Shown one piece after another: positions 24,206 through 32,414 of a DNA stretch of 35,965 nucleotides (its first letter is position 1; every line of letters starts with the position of its first letter). A program made the position numbers and the translations under genes. The DNA is taken from contig CAKOOC010000012.1 in the NCBI GenBank assembly GCA_934098375.1, forward strand, positions 1 through 35,965, given 5' to 3'. The notes under the pieces are model-generated. The model was not told the DNA's origin. It was given only the letters and a program-made list of their open reading frames with translations, and did no database searches. The DNA comes from an uncultured Bacilli bacterium (lineage in GTDB: Bacteria; Bacillota_I; Bacilli_A; RF39; UBA660).

Positions 24206-24867
24206 AATAAGATGTAACCTTGCCCTTTTCTAGTTTCTAAATTTTTTTCGATGTGAAATGTTTCTAGTTTGCCTCTTAGCCTACTGATATTTACAGTTAA
24301 AGCATTATCGTTTATATAGTCGTCATTATCCCAAAGGGCGGTCATTAAAGCATCTCTTGAAACAATCTTGTTTTGATTATCTAGTAAGTATTTAAAGATA
24401 ATCATTTCACTTTTAGTTAAGGGTATTTCTTTAGTGCCATCAGTAAGGGAACTTTTATTTAAATTTATTGTCACGCCTTTATAGTTAATAATATCTTGTT
24501 TAGGCATAGTTCTTTTTAAAATGGCCTCGATATGTAAAAGTAAAATGGTGGGGTTATACGGTTTAGTAATATAATCATCGGCGCCATAGCTAAGGGATAA
24601 TACTTCATCAATTTCCCCTACTTTACTAGTTAGCATAATAACGGGTATATTAGATGTTTTGCGTAAATTTTTTAAGATGGTTTCGCCACTTTCAAAAGGA
24701 AGATTTATATCAAGTAAGATTAAATCGGATCTAGAAGCGATAATGTCATCTACGATATTTCCGGTAAAGCTTTCTATTTTATCAGCATCATAACCGTGAG
24801 TGTTTAACAAGTATTCTAGTTCGGCAGCTAGTTTTTTATCATCTTCAATGATTAAGATTCTTTTCAT
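24202..24867 (-). CDS. BceR-type OmpR-family response regulator
   Basis: 221 aa. The receiver domain (1-115) has the acidic pocket EDD (8-10), phosphoacceptor Asp53 in LLDINLP, Thr80 and Lys102 in TKPYNP. The C-terminal winged helix (about 125-221) includes LTKSEMIIFKYLLDNQNKIVSRDALMTALW and VNISRLRGKL, ending KGQGYIL, as in OmpR/PhoB DNA-binding domains. The gene lies 9 nt after the rel stop, so rel, regulator and kinase may share transcripts. Predicted target is the ABC pair downstream. Confidence 0.93.
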   Translation of the reverse strand: MKRILIIEDDKKLAAELEYLLNTHGYDADKIESFTGNIVDDIIASRSDLILLDINLPFESGETILKNLRKTSNIPVIMLTSKVGEIDEVLSLSYGADDYITKPYNPTILLLHIEAILKRTMPKQDIINYKGVTINLNKSSLTDGTKEIPLTKSEMIIFKYLLDNQNKIVSRDALMTALWDNDDYINDNALTVNISRLRGKLETFHIEKNLETRKGQGYILL

Positions 24868-24876
24868 AATTTCTCC

Positions 24877-26319
24877 TTAGTTTTTTCTATTAAATTTAAT
24901 TAGTTCTTTATGAGCGGCCGTAGTTATAACTTTATCTACCCAGCCTTTTTTAGGGCCAAATGATAAAGCGTCGGTGATGATTTTTATGTAATCACCATTT
25001 TGTAAGACGGTATCGGCAGGCATTGTTTTACCATTAATAACGGCTCCTACCATAGTATCACCAATATCAGTACTTAGGCTGTAAGCAAAATCGATGGCAG
25101 TAGAACCATATGGCATTTCAATGGATTTTCCAGATGAAGTGTAAACACAGATGGTACCAGATAGTAGTTCTTTTTTAACTTGGCTTACAAAGTCATCATT
25201 ATCTAAAAAGGTATGATCTATTTCCGTTAAGGTTTTAAAAAATTTAAATTTAGTTCGTAAGTCTTCTTGCATGGCATCTCTGGCTTTGCCTTTTAGTTTA
25301 TCCCAGTAAGCGGTAAGACCATATGAGGCAATTTTATCCATATCAAAGGTTCTAATTTGAGCTTGTACGATATGATTAGATGGTACATAAAGATTTGAGT
25401 GCAAAGACTGATACATGTTAGGTTTGGGATTACAAATATAGTCTTTAAATTCATAATTAATAGGATGGTATATTTGATGAACAAGACCTAAAGTGCGGTA
25501 GCAATCACTTACGGTTTCTACCATAATTTTTAGGGCAACTAAGTCATGAATGTCTTTTAATTTTAAGCCACCTATAAGGGATTTATAAATACCATAAATA
25601 TTTTTAAGACGTGTTTTTATCTCATGAGGTATTTTATTTTGTTTTAATAGATAATTAATATTTTCGAGCATTTCTTTTAAAATATCTTCATATTCAGTTT
25701 CAATCAAGGCACGTTTTTCACTGACTCTTTGATATTCATCTGGTTTTAAATATTTTAGTGATAAATCTTCTAATTCACTTTTCAAATCGTAAGCGCCTAT
25801 ATAGTATGCAAGGGGGACAAATATTTCAAGAGTTTCTAGAGCATTTTCTTTTTGTTTGGTAGGAGATTTAAATTCTAAAGTACGCATGTTGTGAAGGCGG
25901 TCAGCTAATTTAATTATGATAATTCTAACGTCGTCAGTTATACTAGTTATGATTTTGCGAGTATTAGCGGCATATCTTTCTTGTTTAGAGGAAAAATTCA
26001 TTTTAGAAAGTTTAGTAACTCCATCAACTAAATGGGCAACGGTATCATTAAATTCATCGCGAATATCTTCTAGCGTTGCCGATGTATCTTCTAAGGTATC
26101 ATGAAGTAATCCAGCAATTACAGTGTCCCTATCAGCATGCATTTGACTAAGAATAAAGGCAACATTTAAAGGATGGATTATGTATGGTTCCCCACTTTGA
26201 CGATACTGACCAGCATGTAAATTTGCCGCATAATAATAGGCTTTCTTGATTATTTCTACTTCTTCATCATTGTAAGATTTAATATTATTAATTAAATCTT
26301 CTAGTGTGATACTCTCCAT
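24877..26319 (-). CDS. rel: Short RelA/SpoT homologue; hydrolase motifs intact, synthetase Glu replaced
   Basis: 480 aa; bifunctional Rel proteins are about 730. The (p)ppGpp hydrolase domain (about 1-180) keeps its HD motifs: GEPYIIHP, LLHDTLEDT and KLADRLHNMRT. The synthetase domain (about 215-350) has TRLKNIYGIYKS, HDLVALKIMV and KPNMYQSLH, but the usual E-[IV]-Q-I-R-T catalytic segment reads QAQIRT. The conserved Glu is Gln (codon CAA). A TGS domain (about 390-450) follows, and the protein stops soon after, lacking the helical, zinc-finger and ACT regions that contact the ribosome. Hydrolase-dominant activity is the likely result. The ribosome site is an unusual AGGGGGGAT. The downstream Bce response regulator is 9 nt away. 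Confidence 0.88.
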   Translation of the reverse strand: MESITLEDLINNIKSYNDEEVEIIKKAYYYAANLHAGQYRQSGEPYIIHPLNVAFILSQMHADRDTVIAGLLHDTLEDTSATLEDIRDEFNDTVAHLVDGVTKLSKMNFSSKQERYAANTRKIITSITDDVRIIIIKLADRLHNMRTLEFKSPTKQKENALETLEIFVPLAYYIGAYDLKSELEDLSLKYLKPDEYQRVSEKRALIETEYEDILKEMLENINYLLKQNKIPHEIKTRLKNIYGIYKSLIGGLKLKDIHDLVALKIMVETVSDCYRTLGLVHQIYHPINYEFKDYICNPKPNMYQSLHSNLYVPSNHIVQAQIRTFDMDKIASYGLTAYWDKLKGKARDAMQEDLRTKFKFFKTLTEIDHTFLDNDDFVSQVKKELLSGTICVYTSSGKSIEMPYGSTAIDFAYSLSTDIGDTMVGAVINGKTMPADTVLQNGDYIKIITDALSFGPKKGWVDKVITTAAHKELIKFNRKN

Positions 26320-26376
26320 ATAAATCCCCCCTAAGAAAATTAATATTTAAGTTATTATTTATAAACGTTATTAAAA

Positions 26377-26399
26377 TTTTACTACCGAAGGTGGTAAAA
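26377..26399 (-). terminator. Second hairpin between asnS and rel
   Basis: Minus-strand TTTTACCACC / GGTAGTAAAA with one mismatch and a 3-nt loop, followed by TTTTAA. It lies about 60 nt upstream of the rel start. It may be a back-up terminator for asnS or an attenuator in the rel leader; the sequence does not decide. Confidence 0.45.
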
Positions 26400-26423
26400 A
26401 TCAAGGGTTGCTAAGAGCAAAAA

Positions 26424-26456
26424 TAAAAAAAAGAAGATAATTTAAGGTTATCTTCT
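26424..26456 (-). terminator. Terminator of asnS
   Basis: Minus-strand hairpin AGAAGATAA / TTATCTTCT (9 bp, 7-nt loop) followed by eight T's. The first arm overlaps the asnS stop codon. Confidence 0.88.
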
Positions 26457-27843
26457 AATATAGGCAACTACCTGGAGTTCTAGGATATGGACATACGTCT
26501 CTAATGTTTGTCATACCTGTTATATACATAATTAATCTTTCAAAGCCCATGCCGAAGCCTGAGTGAACACAGGTGCCGTATCTTCTTAAGTTAATGTACC
26601 AATCGATTAATGATTCATCAACATTCATTTCTTTCATTCTTGCTTGTAAAACTTCAAGTTTTTCTTCTCTTTGAGAACCACCAATAAGCTCTCCAGCACC
26701 TGGAACTTCTAAATCAACTCCTGCAACAGTTTTGCCATCAGGGTTTAGTTTCATGTAATATGCTTTAATGTCTTTAGGCCAGTTTTTAACAAATACAGGG
26801 CCATTAAAATGAGTTGTTAGCCATTTTTCGTGTTCTTTAGCTAAGTCATCGTCATAATCAGGAGTAAATTCCCATTTTTCGCCACTGTTTTTTAGTAAAT
26901 CAATGACGTCTTTATGGTCTATTCTTACAAATTTACTACTGATAACTTTTTCTAATTTTTCTTTTAAACCTGGTTCAACAAATTTATCAAAGAAATTTAT
27001 TTCATTTGGACATGTATCTAAGACATATTTAACAATATATTTTAGGAAGTCTTCTTCAATGTCCATTAAATCATTAATGTCAGCAAAGGCGATTTCGGGT
27101 TCAATCATCCAGAATTCATTAGCGTGTGTTTTTGTATTAGAGTTTTCGGTTCTGAAAGTAGGACCAAAAGTATAGATTTTACTAAATGCTAGGGCAAATG
27201 TTTCACCATGTAATTGACCAGAACCAGTAATAAAGGTTTTTTTATTAAATAAATCTTTACTAAAATCAACTTTGCCATCTTCAGTTTTGGGTAAATTGTC
27301 AAAATCTAAAGTGGTTACTTTAAACATTTGATCAGAGCCTTCACAATCAGCAGTTGTTAAAAGTGGTGTATGAACATATATATACCCTTTTTCTTGAAAG
27401 TATTTGTGAATAGCAAAGGCAGCGACACTTCTTACTCTAAATACGGCTTGAAAAGTGTTACTTCTAGGTCTTAAATATGCAATGTTTCTTAAAAATTCCA
27501 TACTATGTTTTTTAGGTTGCAAAGGAAAATCCTCAGCACAGTCACCTAATAGAGTAATAGAGTTTGCTTTTAATTCATAGTCTTGCCCTTTTCCTTCAGA
27601 ATGAGTAAATACACCGGTTACTTCAATACTAGAACCATTATGTAATTTAGTTATTTTGTCAAAGTCACTTAGTTCATTTGTATAGACAATTTGTAAATGT
27701 TTAAAACAAGTGCCATCAGAAAAATCAATAAAACCAAATTCTTTTTGAGGTCGATGATTTCTAATCCATCCTTTTACTTTTACTTCCTTATCTAAATATT
27801 CTTTTTCACTTGCGTATAAATCGCTTAAAAATACATAATCCAT
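26455..27843 (-). CDS. asnS: Asparaginyl-tRNA synthetase
   Basis: 462 aa, class IIb synthetase. The N-terminal OB-fold anticodon domain (about 15-100) has VKVKGWIRNHRPQKEFGFIDFSDGT. The catalytic core shows motif 2 FGPTFRTENSNTKTHANEFWMIEPE, diagnostic of AsnRS, a GSGQLHGETFALAF segment, and motif 3 FGMGFERLIMYITGM. It ends CPYPRTPGSCLY, close to the family's FPRTPG signature. It charges tRNA-Asn with Asn. Control is by the T-box leader immediately upstream; a hairpin terminator follows directly. Confidence 0.97.
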   Translation of the reverse strand: MDYVFLSDLYASEKEYLDKEVKVKGWIRNHRPQKEFGFIDFSDGTCFKHLQIVYTNELSDFDKITKLHNGSSIEVTGVFTHSEGKGQDYELKANSITLLGDCAEDFPLQPKKHSMEFLRNIAYLRPRSNTFQAVFRVRSVAAFAIHKYFQEKGYIYVHTPLLTTADCEGSDQMFKVTTLDFDNLPKTEDGKVDFSKDLFNKKTFITGSGQLHGETFALAFSKIYTFGPTFRTENSNTKTHANEFWMIEPEIAFADINDLMDIEEDFLKYIVKYVLDTCPNEINFFDKFVEPGLKEKLEKVISSKFVRIDHKDVIDLLKNSGEKWEFTPDYDDDLAKEHEKWLTTHFNGPVFVKNWPKDIKAYYMKLNPDGKTVAGVDLEVPGAGELIGGSQREEKLEVLQARMKEMNVDESLIDWYINLRRYGTCVHSGFGMGFERLIMYITGMTNIRDVCPYPRTPGSCLY

Positions 27844-27859
27844 AGTTTTTCCTTTCTTT

Positions 27860-28108
27860 TATATATAAAAAACAGTATATCATCCTGAAGGGACGAAACA
27901 CTGTTTAAATTCCGCGGTACCACCCAATTTATCTACATTTGTAGATCACTTTAAGATTTAACGCATCTATACGAATGTATTTACTAGCTTTCAATACATC
28001 ACTCCAAAGTGTTATTCAAATTTAACGTGCTATCAAGTTCCACCATATCTTGACTCTCTTTAAGCCGGTTTAAATTTTACTTGTCTTTTTCTTCGATTTA
28101 CTTACTTA
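27860..28108 (-). ncRNA. T-box riboswitch of asnS
   Basis: The canonical T-box sequence GGGTGGTACCGCG lies at 27913-27925 on the minus strand, followed by the CGTCCC partner and a terminator (AACAGT / ACTGTT arms, then six T's, ending near 27867). Upstream about 150 nt contain an AAAGAGAG element and stem-I-like hairpins. An AAC triplet in GAATAACACTTTGG (28011-28013) is a good candidate for the Asn specifier. A -10 TATACT (about 28105-28110) precedes it. Uncharged tRNA-Asn should stabilise the antiterminator and turn on asnS. The specifier placement is inference. Confidence 0.92.
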
Positions 28109-28170
28109 GTATAGCACAATTTAGAAAAATTTAAAGAGAATTTCGGCATATTTAAGGAAAAAATCGATTT

Positions 28171-28983
28171 TTATATTTTTAAATCATCATTATTTAATTC
28201 ATTATTTTTATATAATAATAAATTTTCAAAAAACATTTTTAGGAATTTGTTATCAGCACTTATGCCTTTACTATAATTTGTGTAATTTGCTCTTACTAAG
28301 GCATTTCTAAAATATTGAGAATTATTTTTAAATAATTCGTTGTTTACTTTAAATCCAATGCTATTTAAATATTTTTGAATAAAAATAGCTGTAGTTCTTG
28401 TATTACCCTCCTGAAAAGGATGTACTTGCCATATTCTAGATGTAAACTCACAAATACGATTTATTAATTGTTCTTCAGTAAACTCAAGATAATTTTGAGC
28501 CGCTTCTTCATTAAAATCATATTTTAAAGTTTCTTCAATCATATCATAAGATTGATAGTTTACTGTATCACCATTTAAAATTGGCTCGTCTTTAGTTATG
28601 TTATACAATCTAAAAACGCCCGGATTATATTTTTCTTTATTTAAGTTACAAAATAATCTTTGATGATAATTTTTTAAAGTTAAATAATCAAATCTAAAAG
28701 ATTTATTATTAAGTATTTGGTATATTGCGATAGAAACTTCATCAGCTTCTTCTTCATCATCGTCAGCATGATTATCAGAATTTATCTTATAATAAGAGGT
28801 AATTTCTTCTTTAACTTCATGATACGTTTTTTGCCCATTTATATGTTCTTTTGATAATTCAATCATATATTTAGATGGCTTTAATCCATCTACGTCTTGA
28901 AGACCAAAGGCAATATCCCAATATAACTGTTTTATTTTGGGGCTTTTTTCATCTTCAACTTTATTATAGGTTATTTCTTCCAT
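28171..28983 (-). CDS. Fic-family protein with VbhA-like N-terminal segment
   Basis: 270 aa. Fic enzymes usually transfer AMP to target hydroxyls. The core motif at 188-199 is HPFQEGNTRTTA, matching HxFx(D/E)GNxR, but the last Arg of the classical HxFx(D/E)GNxRxxR is Ala. The flap-type NPGVFRLYNI lies earlier (120-129). Residues about 33-66 (LKPSKYMIELSKEHINGQKTYHEV) resemble the end of a VbhA/YhfG-type antitoxin domain, which suggests built-in inhibition, though the inhibitory (S/T)xxxE(G/N) motif is not clear. An Asp/Glu-rich linker (74-83) joins the parts. The strong AGGAGG site and extended -10 promoter indicate a single gene. The target is unknown. Confidence 0.82.
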   Translation of the reverse strand: MEEITYNKVEDEKSPKIKQLYWDIAFGLQDVDGLKPSKYMIELSKEHINGQKTYHEVKEEITSYYKINSDNHADDDEEEADEVSIAIYQILNNKSFRFDYLTLKNYHQRLFCNLNKEKYNPGVFRLYNITKDEPILNGDTVNYQSYDMIEETLKYDFNEEAAQNYLEFTEEQLINRICEFTSRIWQVHPFQEGNTRTTAIFIQKYLNSIGFKVNNELFKNNSQYFRNALVRANYTNYSKGISADNKFLKMFFENLLLYKNNELNNDDLKI

Positions 28984-29021
28984 TTAAATACCTCCTTTAT
29001 TTATCAAATTAAACTAGAAAT

Positions 29022-29030
29022 ATTATACCA
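29022..29030 (-). promoter_or_regulatory. Extended -10 promoter of the Fic gene
   Basis: TGGTATAAT on the minus strand, 38 nt upstream of the Fic start. No strong -35 is visible. It is divergent from the promoter at 29097-29125. Confidence 0.6.
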
Positions 29031-29096
29031 TGATTCTTAGTATTTTTCATTATATTAATAATATATATACTTTAAGATTACTACATTATTATTTTA

Positions 29097-29125
29097 ATGA
29101 CACTACCCTCCCAATGTGATATACT
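29097..29125 (+). promoter_or_regulatory. Promoter of the small ribbon-helix-helix-like gene
   Basis: -35 ATGACA (29097-29102), 17-bp spacer, -10 TATACT (29120-29125), five of six matches each. It starts transcription near 29132, which rules out the two upstream in-frame ATGs of this reading frame as starts. Confidence 0.72.
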
Positions 29126-29153
29126 TATGAAAAGAAAGGATGAAGATTTAAAA

Positions 29154-29357
29154 ATGGCTAAAGACGAAAAAAAGAAATTTAATCAAAACGAGTATATAAA
29201 TGAATATAAGAAAAAACATTATTCACCACTTAAAATTAATTTAAAAAAAGAAGAAAAGAAAGAACTTGATATGTTACTTGCAGAAGAAGGATTAACTCAA
29301 GCGCAGTTTGTTCGAAATGCGATTGCCAAATTAAAAGCGAAAAAAAAGAAAAAGTAG
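29154..29357 (+). CDS. Small basic ribbon-helix-helix-like protein
   Basis: 67 aa from ATG 29154; the promoter geometry excludes earlier starts. AAAGGA lies about 12 nt upstream, a little far. The first 20 residues are Lys/Asn-rich (MAKDEKKKFNQNEYINEYKK). Then comes a strand and two helices (YSPLKINLKKEEKKELDMLLAEEGLTQAQFVRNAIAKLK, split here only by description), like Arc/CopG-type DNA-binding proteins, and a Lys tail. Homologues of this layout are common in Firmicutes accessory DNA. It is divergent from Fic, so it is not in a usual toxin-antitoxin operon, but control of the Fic promoter is possible. Confidence 0.62.
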   Translation: MAKDEKKKFNQNEYINEYKKKHYSPLKINLKKEEKKELDMLLAEEGLTQAQFVRNAIAKLKAKKKKK

Positions 29358-29380
29358 AAAACTAATTAACTACTTTTTTT
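29347..29380. terminator. Bidirectional terminator after the small basic protein gene
   Basis: Stem AAAAAGTAG / CTACTTTTT with an AT-rich loop of about 12 nt, and T-runs on both strands. It serves the plus-strand small gene and the minus-strand remnant at 29382. Confidence 0.75.
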
Positions 29381-29381
29381 A

Positions 29382-29756
29382 TTATTTGATAATGCCTTTA
29401 AGAAGCAGAGTTAATTCATCAAGAGAAATATTATTGGTTTCAATATCAAAGCTATAATTGTTATAATTAAACTTGGCAAAATAAGTTTTTTGATACTGAT
29501 AAATTAATAAATCATGATTATTAATATTTGAGTTTTTCGCACCACTTTCATCAAAATGATAGTCTCTTATCGGAGTGCCATTATTGGAAAAAGCTACTCG
29601 AATATTTTTATCACCTGCCTCACTGGAATAGTAAAAAACATAACAATTTAAATTAGTATAATAATCACTTTGGGCACTTTTGGTATAAATAGCATAATAA
29701 GATGATTTAGTTAAATTAGATGGTATTACAGTATCAATATTAAAGATGCTGTCCAA
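29382..29756 (-). pseudogene. Remnant of a secreted/lipoprotein-type gene (C-terminal part)
   Basis: The frame is open for about 124 codons, but the only possible starts are TTG codons without a ribosome site. A stop lies a few codons further upstream (TAA CAT TGT ATA TTA AAT TTG). The ending YSFDIETNNISLDELTLLLKGIIK resembles the C-terminus of DUF4367-type anti-sigma/lipoprotein domains, which normally follow a signal peptide and a longer N-terminal part; both are missing. A 5'-truncated gene is the simplest reading. A short real protein with a TTG start cannot be excluded. Confidence 0.5.
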
Positions 29757-29898
29757 ATTTAATATACAATGTTATATATTTTAATAAATAGTCTAAGTGG
29801 CTTAATCAGCTAAACTAAAAGTTGAATCAATTGTAAATTCATACTTGTTATATTATACCAAAAATTTTCTTCTTCATTTTTTATTTATGATTGATAAG

Positions 29899-31803
29899 TT
29901 ATAATTCTTTTTCTTCAACTATCTCCAGTAATTTTTTATAGTATTTAGGAAGATAAATTTCATAAAATGTGTCCATAAAATCTTCGTCAAGATTATTTTT
30001 ATTTAATATTTGTTTTACTTTTTCATCTCTTTTTTCAAAATAATCCGGATCATTTCCGCCCATATCCCATACAATTTGATAACTTTCGTCTTTTATTTTT
30101 GAAACTGCGTGTAAGAAATTTTGAATTTTTATTAATTTTTCATTTTTAAATAAAATGTGTCCAAATAAGTCATTATATGTTTTTCCTTCTTTTTCTAATA
30201 ATTGTAATGATTGAACATAAGATTCATACATAGGATATCCAAAAGGAATTATTCCATCCAATATTTCATTTATTGACGCGATGATTTCATCTATAAAAAT
30301 ATTTAATATTGTGTCTTTTGATGTCTTTTTATATGTTAAATAATGGCTTGCCATTGTAATTAAATTTTTTTGAATTTTAGTTAATTTCGATTCATTAAAG
30401 TTTTTTGCACTATCTTTTACATGTTCATAATATTTTGAAAAATATGGTAATTTATGAAAACGATTTACTTCTTTAATCCATAAGTATTTATTTTCATCAG
30501 ATGAAAATATTGCTACTTGACCAAATGTTTTTCTAACAAATTTTTCAATTTCATTAATTTCCGAATTAGTTAATCTATCTGGTTTATGAACATATATTCC
30601 GTCAAATGTATTTTCGATAAATATCTTTGTATTATCTATCACAATTTCAATGTAATTATCAAAACAATCAAGTTCTCCAAAGTTTAATTTATATTCCTTT
30701 GATACTAACATGTTTTCATTTCCTATAGAAATTGAGTTGTTATTAGCGTCTAATTTGATTAGAGTTCCGGTTTTAAATTTTGTTGTTGCGTTATCATATC
30801 CTACAATACATGGGATGTTTAATTCTCTTGATACTATTGCCGCGTGACATAAAGCTGAGCCTGTATTTGTGATTATTCCTTTTGCTTTTTTCATTGCTGG
30901 CAGATAATATGTTTCTGTATAATCACAAACTAAAATTTTATTCTCAGGAAAATTTTCTATTTCATATTTTACTTTTTCATAGTCTAAATTCGAATCAATT
31001 ACATATGTTTCGGCTTCAACACATCCTCTTGATGCAACTATTGTATTTGTATGATTACTATCACTACTCTTTTCAATAAATATTTCTTTTGTTACGGGTC
31101 TTGCTTGTAATAAATATGCTACATTGTTTTCATCTATACACCACTCTATATCTAGATTTTTATCATAGTTGTTAACTGCTTTAGTTATCAAATTACATAA
31201 TTCTTCAAAACCAGTAAAGTTTATTAAACTTCCTTCTAATCTAGCATGGTTATAATCTAATTTATCATTATTATATTTAACAATTATTCTATTTGAATTT
31301 GATTTACCGCTAACTAATGTTTCTCCAATTCCTTGTACATATTCAAACATAACACATCTTTTACCAGAGAAATTAATTACATTTGTAAAACATATACCTG
31401 ATATTTTAGGGTTTATCATTTTTTGCACTACGACATTCATTTGGAAATTGTTGTTCGAATAATTCTTGGTTTTATCAGTATTAGCACTATCATTTACTTT
31501 TTTAATAGATTTTGTAACATCATTGATATCATTTTTGACATTTAATACTGTTTCAAAGATTCCAGCAAATGATTTTATATTTCCATCCTCATCAGATGCT
31601 GAAGATCTAACTGCTAATTTATCATTTTTATCTAATTCTTTTAATCTGTTTTCTAATTCAGAAATATTTTCATTTGATAATGATTGTGAGTCTTCAATAA
31701 CAAATCCTTCAGGTACATTTATACCTGCTTGTATTAGTCTATATAATCCATAGGCTTTGCCACCACAATTATTTTTTGCTTCTTTTAATTCAATTATTTT
31801 CAT
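29899..31803 (-). CDS. PEP-synthase/rifampin-phosphotransferase-like protein (ATP-grasp + swivelling His domain)
   Basis: 634 aa. Residues 1-240 are a PPDK_N-type ATP-grasp domain: GGKAYGLYRLIQAGINVPEGFV, LAVRSSASDEDG and LQARPVT. Residues about 285-365 are the PEP-utiliser swivelling domain, TGSALCHAAIVSRELNIPCIVGY, with phospho-accepting His320; the usual SHAAI reads CHAAI. The last 270 residues are mostly helical and unrecognised; no PEP/pyruvate-binding barrel is present. Rifampin phosphotransferase also combines ATP-grasp and His domains without a barrel but places its drug domain between them, so the order here differs. A phosphotransferase for a small molecule is likely; the substrate is unknown. 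It follows GNAT and ASCH-deaminase genes on the same strand. Confidence 0.75.
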   Translation of the reverse strand: MKIIELKEAKNNCGGKAYGLYRLIQAGINVPEGFVIEDSQSLSNENISELENRLKELDKNDKLAVRSSASDEDGNIKSFAGIFETVLNVKNDINDVTKSIKKVNDSANTDKTKNYSNNNFQMNVVVQKMINPKISGICFTNVINFSGKRCVMFEYVQGIGETLVSGKSNSNRIIVKYNNDKLDYNHARLEGSLINFTGFEELCNLITKAVNNYDKNLDIEWCIDENNVAYLLQARPVTKEIFIEKSSDSNHTNTIVASRGCVEAETYVIDSNLDYEKVKYEIENFPENKILVCDYTETYYLPAMKKAKGIITNTGSALCHAAIVSRELNIPCIVGYDNATTKFKTGTLIKLDANNNSISIGNENMLVSKEYKLNFGELDCFDNYIEIVIDNTKIFIENTFDGIYVHKPDRLTNSEINEIEKFVRKTFGQVAIFSSDENKYLWIKEVNRFHKLPYFSKYYEHVKDSAKNFNESKLTKIQKNLITMASHYLTYKKTSKDTILNIFIDEIIASINEILDGIIPFGYPMYESYVQSLQLLEKEGKTYNDLFGHILFKNEKLIKIQNFLHAVSKIKDESYQIVWDMGGNDPDYFEKRDEKVKQILNKNNLDEDFMDTFYEIYLPKYYKKLLEIVEEKEL

Positions 31804-31860
31804 TATTTCTCCTATTATAATATGTAAAAAAGTATTTTTTTAATTCTTTGATTATAATCA

Positions 31861-32358
31861 TTATAATCCATCTTTCATTAATTGCTTTATATTTGTATAC
31901 ATTCTTGAATGATATCCATGCCTATCATAAAATCTAATCGCATTTTCATTATAAGCAAATACATTTACTAAAACATATTCACAGCCTACCGATTTAAAAT
32001 AATCCTCTATTTTATTCATAAGAATATTCCCTATTCCCTTACTTCTTACATTTTTAGAGACTACTAATTCAGTTATTTCGCCTCTTTTAGGGCATTTATA
32101 ATCTAAATAATCATATTCATCATACGGGAAAATACATCCCATAATTAGACCTATAACTTTGTTATCTTCAACTGCCAGATAACATTTTCCATTATTATTT
32201 TTAACTTCTTTTAAATCCAAAATTGCCATTTTTTCTCTATATTCTGAATGTATTTGGTCGAGTTTATCTTTATCAATTGATATTATATATTCTTCAAGTT
32301 CAACTAATAAATCTTTAACATCATTTAAATATTTATCTTCGTATTCTATTATTTTCAT
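31861..32358 (-). CDS. GNAT-family N-acetyltransferase
   Basis: 165 aa from ATG 32356-32358 (AAAGG site upstream). The longer frame to 32439 overlaps the previous gene and has no site. The acetyl-CoA fold is clear: ELVVSKNVRSKGIGNILMNKIEDYF holds the R/Q-x-x-G-x-G/A loop as RSKGIG, preceded by strand KCYLAVEDNKVIGLIMGCIF, and the fold ends with YNENAIRFYDRHGY. Residue 1 onward (MKIIEYEDKYLNDVKDLLVEL) is a typical GNAT start. It lies 56 nt after the ASCH-deaminase gene and 57 nt before the PEP-swivel gene. The substrate is unknown; a drug or aminoglycoside acetylase role fits the neighbours. Confidence 0.85.
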   Translation of the reverse strand: MKIIEYEDKYLNDVKDLLVELEEYIISIDKDKLDQIHSEYREKMAILDLKEVKNNNGKCYLAVEDNKVIGLIMGCIFPYDEYDYLDYKCPKRGEITELVVSKNVRSKGIGNILMNKIEDYFKSVGCEYVLVNVFAYNENAIRFYDRHGYHSRMYTNIKQLMKDGL

Positions 32359-32414
32359 TATTAAAAAACCTTTCTTGTTAATTTCATGTTCCTTAATATC
32401 TAATTTTAAGTTAA

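Noticed and set aside
26326..26331. G6 run in the rel ribosome site as a slippage tract
   Set aside because: Six G's in an AGGGGGGAT ribosome site is close to a strong Shine-Dalgarno sequence, so no special explanation is needed.
29097..29153. Longer start for the small basic protein (86 aa)
   Set aside because: The upstream ATG at 29097 is the -35 element and 29127 lies before the expected transcription start.
28171..29357. Fic plus ribbon-helix-helix protein as a toxin-antitoxin pair
   Set aside because: The genes are divergent, each with its own promoter, and Fic carries its own VbhA-like segment; only regulatory cross-talk remains possible.
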